DNA of 64,000 nucleotides from NCBI RefSeq assembly GCF_026168105.1, contig NZ_LBMW01000002.1, forward strand, positions 248,001 to 312,000, given 5' to 3'. The position numbers and the translations under genes are program-made. Source of the DNA: Streptomyces hygroscopicus. GTDB lineage: Bacteria; Actinomycetota; Actinomycetes; Streptomycetales; Streptomycetaceae. Shown here one piece after another: positions 33,863 through 42,661 of the stretch; positions within the stretch are counted from its first letter, which is position 1; each line of letters opens with the position of its first letter. The notes under the pieces are model-generated. The model had not been told where the DNA came from and did not search any database. It was given only the letters and a program-made list of their open reading frames with translations.

Positions 33863-35221
33863 ATGACCAGAGCCGCAGAGCCGTCCCGCAGAACCCTCCT
33901 CGCCGTGGCGGCCGCCGCGGCCACGGCGGCCGGGGCCACGGGCCCGGCGGTCGCGGCCACTCCGGCCGGCGGGCCGACGAAAGCATCCCCGAGCCTCGTG
34001 GACTACCACGCCTGGACCTCGTACTCCGAATGGCGCAGCGGCAACGCGCAAGGCGTCCGTGCCGTGCCCGGTACCCGCCCCGGCGTGGAGATCGCCACCC
34101 CCGCCGGCCGCACCGACTACACCGACCCGCACACCGGCAGGACGGCCACCTGGGAGTACGCCATCTGGACCTCCCCGGAGCACCGGCTCGCCGTCCCCGC
34201 CACCGAGGCCGTCGCGTCGTGGAACGCGCGCACCCCGGCCGGCACCTGGCTCCAGGTCGAACTGATGGGCACCTACTCCGACGGCACGGCCACCCCCTGG
34301 TACGTGATGGGCCGCTGGGCCGCGGGCGACCAGGACATCCGGCGGACCTCCGTCGACAACCAGACCGACGGCAAGAGCAGCATCTCGACCGACACCTTCG
34401 CCGTCGCGGACGCCGCATCGGGCCTGCGTCTGGTCTCCTGCCGTCTGCGTCTGACCCTCTACCGCAAGCCCGGTACGAAGGCCACCCCGACCGTGTGGCG
34501 GCTCGGAGCCATGGGCTCCGCCGTCCCCGACCGCTTCACGGTCCCGGCCTCCACGCCGCGGCTCGCCCATGAGCTGGTCGTCCCGCGCTACTCGCAGGAG
34601 ATCCACAAGGGCCAGTACCCGGAGTACGACAACGGCGGCGAGGCCTGGTGCAGTCCCACCTCCTCGCAGATGATCATCGAGTACTGGGGTCGGAAACTCA
34701 CCCGTGAGCAGCTGGCCTGGGTCAATCCGTCCTTCGCCGACCCGCAGGTCTGCAACGCGGCCCGTTTCACGTACGACTACCAGTACCAGGGGTGCGGCAA
34801 CTGGCCGTTCAACGCGGCCTACGCGGCTACGTTCAAGGACCTCCAGGGCGTGGTCACCCGGCTGTCCTCGCTCACCGACCTGGAGACGCTGATCGCTGCG
34901 GGCATCCCGGCCATAACGTCCCAGTCGTTCCTGAAGGAGGAGCTGACCGGGGCGGGGTACGGCACCTCGGGTCATCTGATGGCCGTGATCGGCTTCACCG
35001 CCGACGGCGACGTCATCGCCAACGACCCCGCCTCGCCCAGCGATCAGGCGGTACGCCGGGTCTACAAGCGGCGCGAGTTCGAGAACATCTGGCTCAGGAC
35101 CAAGCGCCACAACGCCTCCGGCAAGGTGGTCTCCGGGAGCGGCGGCGTCTGCTACCTGTACTTCCCCGCCCGTCTCACCGCCGGGCAGCGCAAGGCGCTG
35201 GCGGCGGTGGGCGTCCGCTGA
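33863..35221 (+). CDS. secreted C39-like cysteine peptidase family protein
   Basis: A 452-residue exported protein. The N-terminus SRRTLLAVAAAAATAAGATGPAVAA looks like a Tat or Sec signal peptide (SRRTLL fits the twin-arginine pattern). Residues about 45-230 form a beta-rich domain. Residues about 240-445 are a Peptidase_C39_2-like papain fold with the catalytic Cys in EAWCSPTSSQM (about residue 262), His in SGHLMAVIGF (about 370) and Asn/Asp in VIANDPASP (about 387). It probably acts on extracellular peptides or the cell wall. The ATG lies after a gap of almost 200 bases. A 12-bp hairpin follows the stop. Confidence 0.87.
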   Translation: MTRAAEPSRRTLLAVAAAAATAAGATGPAVAATPAGGPTKASPSLVDYHAWTSYSEWRSGNAQGVRAVPGTRPGVEIATPAGRTDYTDPHTGRTATWEYAIWTSPEHRLAVPATEAVASWNARTPAGTWLQVELMGTYSDGTATPWYVMGRWAAGDQDIRRTSVDNQTDGKSSISTDTFAVADAASGLRLVSCRLRLTLYRKPGTKATPTVWRLGAMGSAVPDRFTVPASTPRLAHELVVPRYSQEIHKGQYPEYDNGGEAWCSPTSSQMIIEYWGRKLTREQLAWVNPSFADPQVCNAARFTYDYQYQGCGNWPFNAAYAATFKDLQGVVTRLSSLTDLETLIAAGIPAITSQSFLKEELTGAGYGTSGHLMAVIGFTADGDVIANDPASPSDQAVRRVYKRREFENIWLRTKRHNASGKVVSGSGGVCYLYFPARLTAGQRKALAAVGVR

Positions 35222-35244
35222 CACCGCGCGATCCCCGGCGACGC

Positions 35245-35272
35245 CGTGGCTCCCGGAATGCCGGGGGCCACG
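35245..35272. terminator. hairpin terminator after the C39 peptidase gene
   Basis: CGTGGCTCCCGG-AATG-CCGGGGGCCACG gives a 12-bp stem with one G-U pair and a tetraloop, 23 bases past the peptidase stop. Confidence 0.75.
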
Positions 35273-35370
35273 CGTGTGACCAAGATCTCGGCCGCTCCGG
35301 TCCGCAGGGGTGGCAAGGTGGACAACCCGTGGGGGGAGTCCACCGCACAGCCCGAGACCAGCGAGTTGCC

Positions 35371-35517
35371 ATGACCGCCACCTCCGCCGCCTCCGCCCGT
35401 CTCCGCGCCCGCACGGGCGGCCCGAAGGACGACGGGCCCAAGGTCCTCGAGCACATCGCGGGCTGGGCGCTCGTCGTGGTCCTCGCCATGCTGATCACGC
35501 AGCTCGGCCTGCTCTGA
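35371..35517 (+). CDS. 48-residue single-helix membrane protein
   Basis: A 48-codon ORF encoding a charged, Ala-rich N-terminus (ARLRARTGGPKDDGPKVLEHIAG) and a C-terminal membrane helix (WALVVVLAMLITQLGLL). Third-position G/C bias is strong and the sequence looks purposeful. ATG follows GCGAGTTGCC with only a weak ribosome binding site. Function unknown. It lies alone between a terminator and the TetR gene. Confidence 0.55.
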   Translation: MTATSAASARLRARTGGPKDDGPKVLEHIAGWALVVVLAMLITQLGLL

Positions 35518-35657
35518 GCCGGACGGCCCCGTCATTTCCGCGTCGGCCGGTTGATTTCGACACGGCATCCGATCTGTCGATCAGAGTCGAACATGCCGAC
35601 GGTGCCGTTCTGCAATACTGCCGCTGTTCCGCCGGCAGTCGGAGACTTGGGCCGAAA

Positions 35658-36317
35658 TTGAACAACAGTCAACAGCGAGGCGCCGTACGCCCCCGGGTGC
35701 GCGGTAACGATCGCTCTCTGGCGCGCCGCGCCGAACTCATCGCCATCGGGCGGAAGTTATTCGCCGACACCTCCTACGACGCGTTGTCGATGGACGACAT
35801 CGCGCGCCACGCCCACGTGGCCAAAGGGCTGATCTACTACTACTTCAAATCCAAGCGCGGTTATTACCTGGCCATTGTCGAGGATTCCGTTGCCGATCTC
35901 GTCACCCGGGCGGCCGGCGGTCTCGAACTGCCGCCGGTGGAGCGTGTACACCGCACCATCGACCGTTACCTGCGCTATGCCGAGAACAACCAGGCCGCCT
36001 ATCGCACGATTGTCAGCGGCGGCGTGGGGTTCGACGCCCAGGTGCACGCCATCCGGGACGGGGTGCGCGAGGCGATCGTCGCCACCATCGCGGAGGGGGC
36101 GTACGGCCGGCGTGACATCGACCCGCTGGCACGCATGGGCCTGCTCGGGTGGGTGTGCAGTGTGGAGGGGGCGACCCTCGACTGGATCGACCGTCCCGAG
36201 CTGTCCCGTGAGGCCATGTGCGAACTGCTGGTGAAGACGCTCGGCGGCACCCTGCGCGCCATCGAGGAGCTGGCACCCGCGTACGCGGCCCCGCTCCCCG
36301 CCCGACGGGACACCTGA
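35658..36317 (+). CDS. TetR/AcrR-family regulator with a TTA codon
   Basis: A 219-residue TetR-type regulator. The helix-turn-helix is in LIAIGRKLFADTSYDALSMDDIARHAHVAKGLIYYYFKSKRGYYLAIV (about residues 25-75), followed by the helical ligand domain. The start is most simply TTG 35658. The upstream region has in-frame stops or non-coding character, and no ATG or GTG lies closer. Codon 34 (Leu of GRKLFAD, bases 35757-35759) is TTA, the rare leucine codon read by the bldA tRNA in Streptomyces, so translation probably rises with development. The next gene, an acyl-CoA dehydrogenase, is a plausible target. Confidence 0.85.
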   Translation: MNNSQQRGAVRPRVRGNDRSLARRAELIAIGRKLFADTSYDALSMDDIARHAHVAKGLIYYYFKSKRGYYLAIVEDSVADLVTRAAGGLELPPVERVHRTIDRYLRYAENNQAAYRTIVSGGVGFDAQVHAIRDGVREAIVATIAEGAYGRRDIDPLARMGLLGWVCSVEGATLDWIDRPELSREAMCELLVKTLGGTLRAIEELAPAYAAPLPARRDT

Positions 36318-36325
36318 CCTCCCAC

Positions 36326-36355
36326 CGGGGCGGAAGCCGCCTCGGCTCCGCCCCG
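36326..36355. terminator. hairpin terminator after the TetR gene
   Basis: CGGGGCGGA-A-GCC / GGC-TCCGCCCCG forms a 12-bp stem with one bulged A and a five-base loop, nine bases past the TetR stop. Confidence 0.7.
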
Positions 36356-36650
36356 GGCGGCGGCCCCGTCGGGGCGCTCTGCTCGGGGGCTGAACCAGGT
36401 GAGGACTGGACCAATGCAACCCCGGCTGGGAGGGATCCACCGCGGACCGTTGCAGGTTTCTTGAAGTGAGCGGTCGTTAACCAGTGACGCGGTGCCTCCG
36501 ATCGGGCATACTCCAAGCGCCACAGTTGCTGGTCAGCCGCCTCCGAGACCCGGAGCGGCGAGCATCGGCTGGGCCCAGTGAGACCCGGCGGGGGCGCCCC
36601 ACCCAAGGCGCACGCCCGCCGATGTGCCCGACAGGGAGGAGAGCGCCGCC
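36356..36650. other. gene-free region upstream of the acyl-CoA dehydrogenase
   Basis: No gene is visible. It contains an AT-richer patch (TTCTTGAAGTGAGCGGTCGTTAACCAG at about 36459-36485) and CATACT at about 36509-36514 that could be a -10 hexamer of the dehydrogenase promoter. GAGCGGTCGTTAAC may be a half operator, but no clear inverted repeat was found. Confidence 0.35.
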
Positions 36651-37823
36651 ATGCCCGACCGCGCCCCGCAGCCGGTGGACCGTCAACTGCCCTCGGAGGA
36701 GGCCCGGGACCTGATCTCGCTCGTCCGTGACATAGCGCAGCACGAGATCGCCCCGAAGGCGGCCGAGGAGGAGGATGCCGGGCGCTTCCCGCGCGAGATC
36801 TTCCGACTGCTCTCCGAGTCCGGGCTCCTCGGCCTGCCCTACGACTCCGCGTACGGCGGCGGCGACCAGCCCTACGAGGTCTACCTCCAGGTGCTCGAGG
36901 AACTGGCCGCGGCCCGCCTCACCGTGGGCCTCGGCGTCAGCGTCCACACCCTGGCCTGCCACGCCCTCGCGCACTACGGCACCAAGGAACAGCAGGTCGA
37001 GCACCTCCCGGCGATGCTCGGCGGCGGTCTGCTGGGTGCCTACTGCCTGTCCGAGGCATCGTCCGGATCGGACGCCGCGTCCCTGCGGACGAAGGCCGTC
37101 CGTGACGGCGACGACTGGGCGATCACCGGCACCAAGGCATGGATCACCCACGGCGGCATCGCCGACTTCTACACCGTGATGGCGCGGACGGGCCAGGAGG
37201 GCCCGCGCGGCATCACGGCCTTCCTGGTGCCGGGCGACGCCGAGGGGCTGAGCGGTGCGGCACCCGAGAAGAAGATGGGCATGAGGGGCTCGCCCACCGC
37301 GCAGGTCCACTTCGACGGGGTGCGGGTGCCCGACGAGCGGCGTGTCGGCGAGGAGGGGCAGGGCTTCGCGATCGCCCTGTCCGCGCTCGACTCCGGACGC
37401 CTCGGCATCGCGGCCTGTGCGATCGGCGTGGCCCAGGCGGCCCTCGACGACGCCCTCGCGTATGCCACCGGGCGACGGCAGTTCGGACGGCCGATCTCCG
37501 ACTTCGAAGGGCTGCGCTTCATGCTCGCCGACATGGCGACGCAGATCGAGGCGGGCCGGGCGCTGTATCTGGCGGCGGCGCGGCTGCGCGACGCCGGCCG
37601 CCCGTTCGCCAAACAGGCGGCTATGGCCAAGCTGCACTGCACCGACACGGCGATGAAGGTGACCACCGACGCCGTCCAGGTGCTCGGCGGGTACGGCTAC
37701 ACCGCGGACTTCCCGGTCGAGCGCTACATGCGCGAGGCCAAGGCGCTGCAGATCGTCGAGGGGACGAATCAGATCCAGCGGATGGTCATCGCCCGTCACC
37801 TGGCAGGTCCGGAGTCGCGCTGA
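36651..37823 (+). CDS. acyl-CoA dehydrogenase
   Basis: A 390-residue FAD flavoprotein that introduces the alpha-beta double bond into acyl-CoA. YCLSEASSGSDAASLRTKAV is the first signature and AITGTKAWITHGG the flavin loop. RQFGRPISDFEGLRFMLADMATQIEAGRALYLAAA and VQVLGGYGYTADFPVERYMREAKALQIVEGTNQIQ are the C-terminal signature, with the catalytic Glu in VEGTNQ at about 369. AGGGAGGAG precedes ATG 36651. It fits short/branched-chain enzymes of amino-acid or fatty-acid oxidation. Its 3' end overlaps the convergent small gene by 38 bases. Confidence 0.93.
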   Translation: MPDRAPQPVDRQLPSEEARDLISLVRDIAQHEIAPKAAEEEDAGRFPREIFRLLSESGLLGLPYDSAYGGGDQPYEVYLQVLEELAAARLTVGLGVSVHTLACHALAHYGTKEQQVEHLPAMLGGGLLGAYCLSEASSGSDAASLRTKAVRDGDDWAITGTKAWITHGGIADFYTVMARTGQEGPRGITAFLVPGDAEGLSGAAPEKKMGMRGSPTAQVHFDGVRVPDERRVGEEGQGFAIALSALDSGRLGIAACAIGVAQAALDDALAYATGRRQFGRPISDFEGLRFMLADMATQIEAGRALYLAAARLRDAGRPFAKQAAMAKLHCTDTAMKVTTDAVQVLGGYGYTADFPVERYMREAKALQIVEGTNQIQRMVIARHLAGPESR

Positions 37824-38049
37824 ACGGGACCTGGCCCGCCCCGCGCCGACCCGGCCCCGCCGGTGGCGCCGCGAGCCGTACCCACTCGGGGTCGTGGCGC
37901 CCGGGCAGCGTACGGCCGCGGTCGGCCCAGGTCCGCATCAGAGCGCGGTAGATGGGCGGATCGGGGAGCTGAGGCGGCGGAAGCCAGTCGGCCGGTGCCG
38001 GAACGAACACCCGTCGCCGGTGTCCGGTCGCCGATGGTGTAGGCGTCAT
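37786..38049 (-). CDS. 87-residue hypothetical protein
   Basis: A short soluble protein with a Pro-rich middle (VFVPAPADWLPPPQLPDPPIYRALMRTWADRGRTLPGRHDPEWVRLAAPP). The RALMRTWADRGRTLPGRHDPEWVRL segment has the look of a conserved actinobacterial motif, and codon bias supports coding in this frame. Function unknown. It starts at ATG 38049, and its 3' end runs 38 bases into the end of the acyl-CoA dehydrogenase gene on the opposite strand. Confidence 0.55.
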   Translation of the reverse strand: MTPTPSATGHRRRVFVPAPADWLPPPQLPDPPIYRALMRTWADRGRTLPGRHDPEWVRLAAPPAGPGRRGAGQVPFSATPDLPGDGR

Positions 38050-38203
38050 GCCTGGGGAACGCCGGGGCCTGTGCGCAGGTCACCGGCCTCGGCAATCGCG
38101 CGTGAGTTCCCCGGGGGCTCGTACGAGGGCATGACGCGCCTTCTTCGGGCACGACGGCGCGCCAGGCGCTATCCGGGCCCCGCAGTGCCTGTGGGCGTGC
38201 GGG

Positions 38204-38632
38204 TCAGGCGGCCTGGCGCCGCCGCGTCCTCATGCGCATCGGGCGCGAGCCCGGGCCGCCGACGTGCGAGAACGGCTGCGTCCGCCAGTCGAGTCCCTGG
38301 GGGAGGGTCAACAGCAGGGCCGTGTCCTGCTCCTGGGGCGCCGAGGACTCGTCCGCGGGCTCGAGACCGGCCGCCGCGCGACCCGTACCGGCGCAGACGG
38401 TGAGACCGAACGGGTTCCACGGCGACGCGCACAGCGCGTGCTCGGGCAGGACCTCCTCGTCCGCCAGAAGGGCGATGGGCTGCGCGCAGTCCGGGCAGAT
38501 CACCCGGTACATCTCGAAGGTGTCGTACGCGTCGAACTCGTCGTCGGCGGTTTCGACGCCCTCCGGCTCGGGCTCGACGAGCGGCTGCTGCCGCTTGGGC
38601 ACGGTACGACCAGGGCGCTTGAGACTGTGCAT
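38204..38632 (-). CDS. 142-residue zinc-ribbon-like hypothetical protein
   Basis: A small acidic protein with VICPDCAQPIALLADEEVLPEHALCASPWNPFGLTVCAG, where the CPDC pair and two later Cys residues suggest a zinc-binding ribbon. A basic RPMRMRTRRRQAA tail follows. I recognise it only as a Streptomyces conserved hypothetical. ATG 38632 follows GGGGGAGAATCCC. It is divergent from the Lrp/AsnC gene. Confidence 0.7.
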   Translation of the reverse strand: MHSLKRPGRTVPKRQQPLVEPEPEGVETADDEFDAYDTFEMYRVICPDCAQPIALLADEEVLPEHALCASPWNPFGLTVCAGTGRAAAGLEPADESSAPQEQDTALLLTLPQGLDWRTQPFSHVGGPGSRPMRMRTRRRQAA

Positions 38633-38900
38633 GGGATTCTCCCCCTCGGGCTGGGCCGGCGAGGCGCTGTGGCCTCGACCACAGCAAGCACTTCCCGTCC
38701 GGTCTCGGCGGTAATCACGAGCACATCACGAAGCCCATCCGGGCCTTGTGGCATTCGTCACATGCCGCCCGCAGGTGCCGAGCACGGCGGCTTTGTCCCA
38801 CGGACGGCTCAAACACCGCTCGCGGCCACATCACAAACCGGGCATGGCCTGCGCCGCCGAGGTATCCGCGCGGATCAAGCGCACTGTAAGTTCTAGCGCC

Positions 38901-39341
38901 ATGGAGGAGCTGGACCGACAGATCGTGCAGCTGCTCGTCAAGGACGGGCGGATGAGCTACACCGACCTGGGCAAGGCCACGGGCCTGTCCACGTCGGCCG
39001 TGCACCAGCGGGTGCGCCGGCTGGAGCAGCGGGGCGTCATCCGCGGGTACGCGGCGGTCGTCGATCCGGAGGCCGTCGGCCTGCCGATGACCGCCTTCAT
39101 CTCGGTGAAGCCGTTCGACCCCAGCGCGCCCGACGACATCGCCGAACGCCTGGCAGGCGTCCCGGAGATCGAGGCGTGCCACAGCGTCGCGGGCGATGAG
39201 AACTACATCCTCAAGGTCCGTGTGGCCACTCCCCATGAACTGGAGGAGCTGCTGGCGCGCCTGCGCACCATCGCGGGGGTCTCGACGCGTACGACAGTGG
39301 TGCTCTCGACACCGTACGAGGCTCGGCCGCCCCGCATCTGA
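38901..39341 (+). CDS. Lrp/AsnC-family transcriptional regulator
   Basis: A 146-residue regulator. Its N-terminal helix-turn-helix is LDRQIVQLLVKDGRMSYTDLGKATGLSTSAVHQRVRRLEQRGVI, and its C-terminal RAM/ACT-like domain is GLPMTAFISVKPFDP...ACHSVAGDENYILKVRVATPHELEELL, which binds amino acids and drives oligomerisation. ATG at 38901 is chosen by homology to MEELDRQIV. The gene may govern the amidohydrolase or acyl-CoA dehydrogenase nearby, but no operator is evident. Confidence 0.92.
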   Translation: MEELDRQIVQLLVKDGRMSYTDLGKATGLSTSAVHQRVRRLEQRGVIRGYAAVVDPEAVGLPMTAFISVKPFDPSAPDDIAERLAGVPEIEACHSVAGDENYILKVRVATPHELEELLARLRTIAGVSTRTTVVLSTPYEARPPRI

Positions 39342-39469
39342 TGCCGTTCGGGGGCTGGACCGTCCCGTATTCGATGCCCGTTCGGGGGCGGATGCCTCAC
39401 GGGGCGGCGGTCCCGCACACGGCGGCCCTGTGTGCCGGGCGGCTCGAGGGAGGCGCGAGACTGTTCCCC

Positions 39470-41095
39470 ATGAATGAGCGCAGCGCCCCGTCGCAGACCG
39501 TCCTTTTGCGCCGAGGAGAAGTCCACAGCCCTGCCGATCCCTTCGCGACCGCCATGGTCGTCGAGCGCGGACAGGTCGCCTGGGTCGGCTCCGAGGGCGC
39601 CGCGGACGCCTTCGCGGAGGGCGTGGACGAGGTCATCGACCTGGACGGCGCGCTCGTCACCCCGGCGTTCACCGACGCGCACGTGCACACCACCGCGACG
39701 GGCCTTGCCCTCACGGGTCTCGACCTGTCCGGCGCGTCCTCCCTGACCGCAGCGCTCCGCCTGGTCCGTGACTTCGCGGCCGCCCGCCCGGACGACCGCG
39801 TCCTCCTCGGCCACGGCTGGGACGCTGCCCGCTGGCCCGAGCGCCGGGCCCCCCGGCGGGACGAACTCGACGAGGCCACCGGCGGCCGCCCGCTCTACCT
39901 CAGCCGGATCGACGTGCACTCGGCCGTCGTCACCGCCGCCCTGCTGGAGCTGGTGCCGGGCGTGCGCGACAGGTCCGGCTACACCGACGGGGAACCGCTC
40001 ACCCGCGACGCCCACCACGCCGTGCGCGCCGCCGCGCTCGCGGCGCTGGCCCCCGCCCAGCGCACCGAGGCCCAGCGCGCGGCCCTCGCGCACGCCGCGT
40101 CCCTCGGCATCGGTTCGGTCCATGAGTGCGCCGGACCGGAGATCTCCTCCGAGGACGACTTCACCGGTCTGCTGCGTCTGGCCGCCGAGCAGACCGGGCC
40201 CCGCGTCGTCGGATACTGGGCCGAGGAGGGCGAGGAGGGCGTCACCAGGGCACGGGAGCTGGGCGCGCTCGGCGCCGCGGGTGACCTGTTCGCCGACGGC
40301 GCCCTCGGCTCGCACACCGCGTGCCTGCACGCCCCGTACGCCGACGCGAGCCACACCGGCACCGAGTACCTGGACGCCGCCGCCGTCGCGGCGCATGTCG
40401 TCGCCTGCACCGAGGCCGGGCTGCAGGCGGGCTTCCACGCCATCGGTGACGCCGCCGTCACCTCGGTGGTCGAGGGGATCCGCGCTGCCGCCGAGAAGGT
40501 CGGCCTGGGCCGCGTCCGCGCCGCCCGCCACCGGGTCGAGCACGCCGAGATGCTGACGCCCGAGACCATCGCGGCCTTCGCCGAACTCGGCCTCACCGCC
40601 TCCGTCCAGCCCGCCTTCGACGCGCTGTGGGGCGGTGCGGACGGCATGTACGCCCAGCGCCTCGGCGTCGAGCGGGCCCGGGCGCTGAATCCATTCGCGG
40701 CTCTGCTGCGCGCCGGTGTCCCGCTTGCCTTCGGCTCCGACAGCCCCGTCACCCCACTGGATCCGTGGGGCACGGTCCGGGCGGCGGCCCTCCACCGCAC
40801 CCCGGAGCACCGGGTCTCCGTACGCGCGGCTTTCACCGCCCACACGCGCGGCGGCTGGCGGGCCATCGGCCGGGACGACGCCGGTGTGCTGGTGCCGGGC
40901 GCGCCCGCGGACTACGCGGTGTGGCGCACCGGCGAGCTGGTCGTCCAGGCCCCCGACGACCGGGTGGCCCGCTGGTCCACGGATCCGCGTTCCGGGACCC
41001 CGGGACTTCCCGATCTGACGCCGGACGCCGACCTCCCCGTCTGTCTGCGTACCGTGGTCGGCGGCCGGACGGTGTTCGTACGGCCGGGCGAGTGA
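39470..41095 (+). CDS. YtcJ-like amidohydrolase
   Basis: A 541-residue metal-dependent hydrolase of the amidohydrolase superfamily, YtcJ/exoenzyme-regulatory-protein type. TDAHVHTTATGLALTGLDLSG carries the HxH metal motif. LGHGWDAARWPERRAPRRDELD, GFHAIGDAAV with a metal His, RHRVEHAEMLTPE and AFGSDSPVTPLDPW with the final Asp are all family landmarks. It hydrolyses an unknown cyclic amide, formamide or similar bond. ATG 39470 gives the normal N-terminus (QTVLLRRGEVHSP). Confidence 0.88.
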   Translation: MNERSAPSQTVLLRRGEVHSPADPFATAMVVERGQVAWVGSEGAADAFAEGVDEVIDLDGALVTPAFTDAHVHTTATGLALTGLDLSGASSLTAALRLVRDFAAARPDDRVLLGHGWDAARWPERRAPRRDELDEATGGRPLYLSRIDVHSAVVTAALLELVPGVRDRSGYTDGEPLTRDAHHAVRAAALAALAPAQRTEAQRAALAHAASLGIGSVHECAGPEISSEDDFTGLLRLAAEQTGPRVVGYWAEEGEEGVTRARELGALGAAGDLFADGALGSHTACLHAPYADASHTGTEYLDAAAVAAHVVACTEAGLQAGFHAIGDAAVTSVVEGIRAAAEKVGLGRVRAARHRVEHAEMLTPETIAAFAELGLTASVQPAFDALWGGADGMYAQRLGVERARALNPFAALLRAGVPLAFGSDSPVTPLDPWGTVRAAALHRTPEHRVSVRAAFTAHTRGGWRAIGRDDAGVLVPGAPADYAVWRTGELVVQAPDDRVARWSTDPRSGTPGLPDLTPDADLPVCLRTVVGGRTVFVRPGE

Positions 41096-41713
41096 TCTCC
41101 GGGGGTGGCGCGGGGGCGCTCACCCGCCGGGACCGCGTCGTACGACCTGCGTATCCTCCGCCCTGACCAGGCCATTGACGAAAGACCCGCAGGTCGGGGG
41201 ACTGTTGACAGCGAGGCGCGTGGGGCCGGTAGGTTCGGCCGAGTCCACCACCGGACGGCCGACCGGAAACCTCCGCGCAGTCGCCGGAGCGCCGCTGGGT
41301 CAGGGATGGCGTGCCGCACCGGCGCACCACCACTGGGAGCCAGGCTCAGCGCCCGCGCCACGGCGAGGGCAACGTTTCGGTCGGCAGGGTGTGACCCGGG
41401 TGGGGCCCGGACGTCCAGTAGACAACGGCTTTCGGTCGACCCGCAGCCAGCGGGTCCCAGGTCGGCCCGAAGGGCGCCGGGCCCCGATCCGCAGCGTGGC
41501 CCGGCGGCCGGGTTCATCCGGAGCCGCCCTCGGTCTCGCCCCACCGGCCGCCCCGGACAGCCCGCAACGACCGCTGCACGGCCCCGGAAGCGCGAGCGGC
41601 CCTCTTACCCGACTCTTGTGGAATCGACACCCCCATACGACCGTGCGGTCACGTCGGTGCATACGGGGGACACTATGGTTGGTCCCCTTGCGAACGGACA
41701 TGAAGGGGCAGCA
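41096..41713. other. 618-base leader region upstream of ppm1
   Basis: The only frames here are low-information, Arg/Gly/Pro-rich shadows, and no gene is convincing. A good promoter lies at 41205-41235, and the mRNA from it would have a leader of about 470 bases. Just before the gene, CACTATGG (about 41671-41678) may be the -10 of a second, closer promoter. Confidence 0.5.
41205..41235 (+). promoter_or_regulatory. probable HrdB-type promoter
   Basis: TTGACA (41205-41210), a 19-base spacer and TAGGTT (41230-41235) match the Streptomyces vegetative consensus closely. It points toward ppm1, which starts 480 bases on. Confidence 0.6.
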
Positions 41714-42508
41714 GTGAACGACGGCGACGGGACCCTTGCGGCTGGAGCCCAGGGGAGGCAGTTCGGTCCGCTCGGCACGGCCTTGGTGATCATCCCGACC
41801 TACAACGAGGCGGAGAACATCAAGACGATCGTCGGCCGGGTGCGGTCGGCTGTGCCCGAGGCGCACATCCTTGTGGCCGACGACAACAGCCCTGATGGCA
41901 CGGGCAAGCTCGCGGACGAACTGGCGGCCGAGGACGACCACGTCCACGTGCTGCACCGCAAGGGCAAGGAAGGACTGGGCGCCGCGTATCTGGCGGGCTT
42001 CCGGTGGGGCCTGGAGCGCGACTACGGCGTGCTGGTCGAGATGGACGCCGACGGCTCCCACCAGCCGGAGGAGCTGCCGCGCCTGCTCACCGCGCTCAAG
42101 GGCGCAGACCTCGTGCTCGGCTCCCGCTGGGTGCCGGGCGGCCGGGTCGTGAACTGGCCCAAGACCCGCGAGTTCATCTCCCGGGGCGGCAGCCTCTACT
42201 CCCGCCTCGCGCTCGCCCTGCCGCTGCGCGACATCACCGGCGGCTACCGCGCCTTCCGCCGCGAGACCCTCGATGGCCTCGGCCTCGACGAGGTCGCCTC
42301 GCAGGGGTACTGCTTCCAGGTCGACCTGGCCCGCCGCGCGGTCAAGGCCGGCTACCACGTGGTCGAGGTGCCGATCACCTTCGTGGAGCGGGAGCTCGGC
42401 GACTCCAAGATGAGCCGCGACATCCTGGTCGAGGCGCTGTGGCGGGTCACGGCATGGGGCGTCGGGGACCGCGTCGCCAAGGTCAAGGGCCGCCGCAAGT
42501 CCTCCTGA
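41714..42508 (+). CDS. ppm1: polyprenol monophosphomannose synthase
   Basis: A 264-residue family-2 glycosyltransferase of the DPM1 type. It moves mannose from GDP-mannose to polyprenyl phosphate, supplying protein O-mannosylation and lipoglycan synthesis at the membrane. LVIIPTYNEAENI, ADDNSPDGTG, GLGAAYLAGF and the DXD-containing EMDADGSHQPEEL are the catalytic landmarks, along with DITGGYRAFRRETL and VEVPITFVERELGDSKMS. There is no membrane helix at the C-terminus, as in single-domain bacterial Ppm. GTG start with GAAGGGG upstream. It lies beside fxsA and rbpA, the arrangement known from S. coelicolor. Confidence 0.93.
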   Translation: MNDGDGTLAAGAQGRQFGPLGTALVIIPTYNEAENIKTIVGRVRSAVPEAHILVADDNSPDGTGKLADELAAEDDHVHVLHRKGKEGLGAAYLAGFRWGLERDYGVLVEMDADGSHQPEELPRLLTALKGADLVLGSRWVPGGRVVNWPKTREFISRGGSLYSRLALALPLRDITGGYRAFRRETLDGLGLDEVASQGYCFQVDLARRAVKAGYHVVEVPITFVERELGDSKMSRDILVEALWRVTAWGVGDRVAKVKGRRKSS

Positions 42509-42661
42509 GCGAGGCCGCGGCGCCCCGCGGGCCGCTTTGTCAACCAGGGCGTGCTTCCCGTGATCGCTCGTACGGGTTCACGGGGGCGGGCCCTGAGTGC
42601 GCAGGGGCCGTTGATCAACCCCTTTATCCCGCATTGAGGATGCGCCAGGCAGACTGGGAGC

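Noticed and set aside
39341..39469. N-terminal extension of the amidohydrolase from an upstream in-frame start at 39341
   Set aside because: It would overlap the Lrp stop and add 43 residues that no family member has; ATG 39470 is the natural start.
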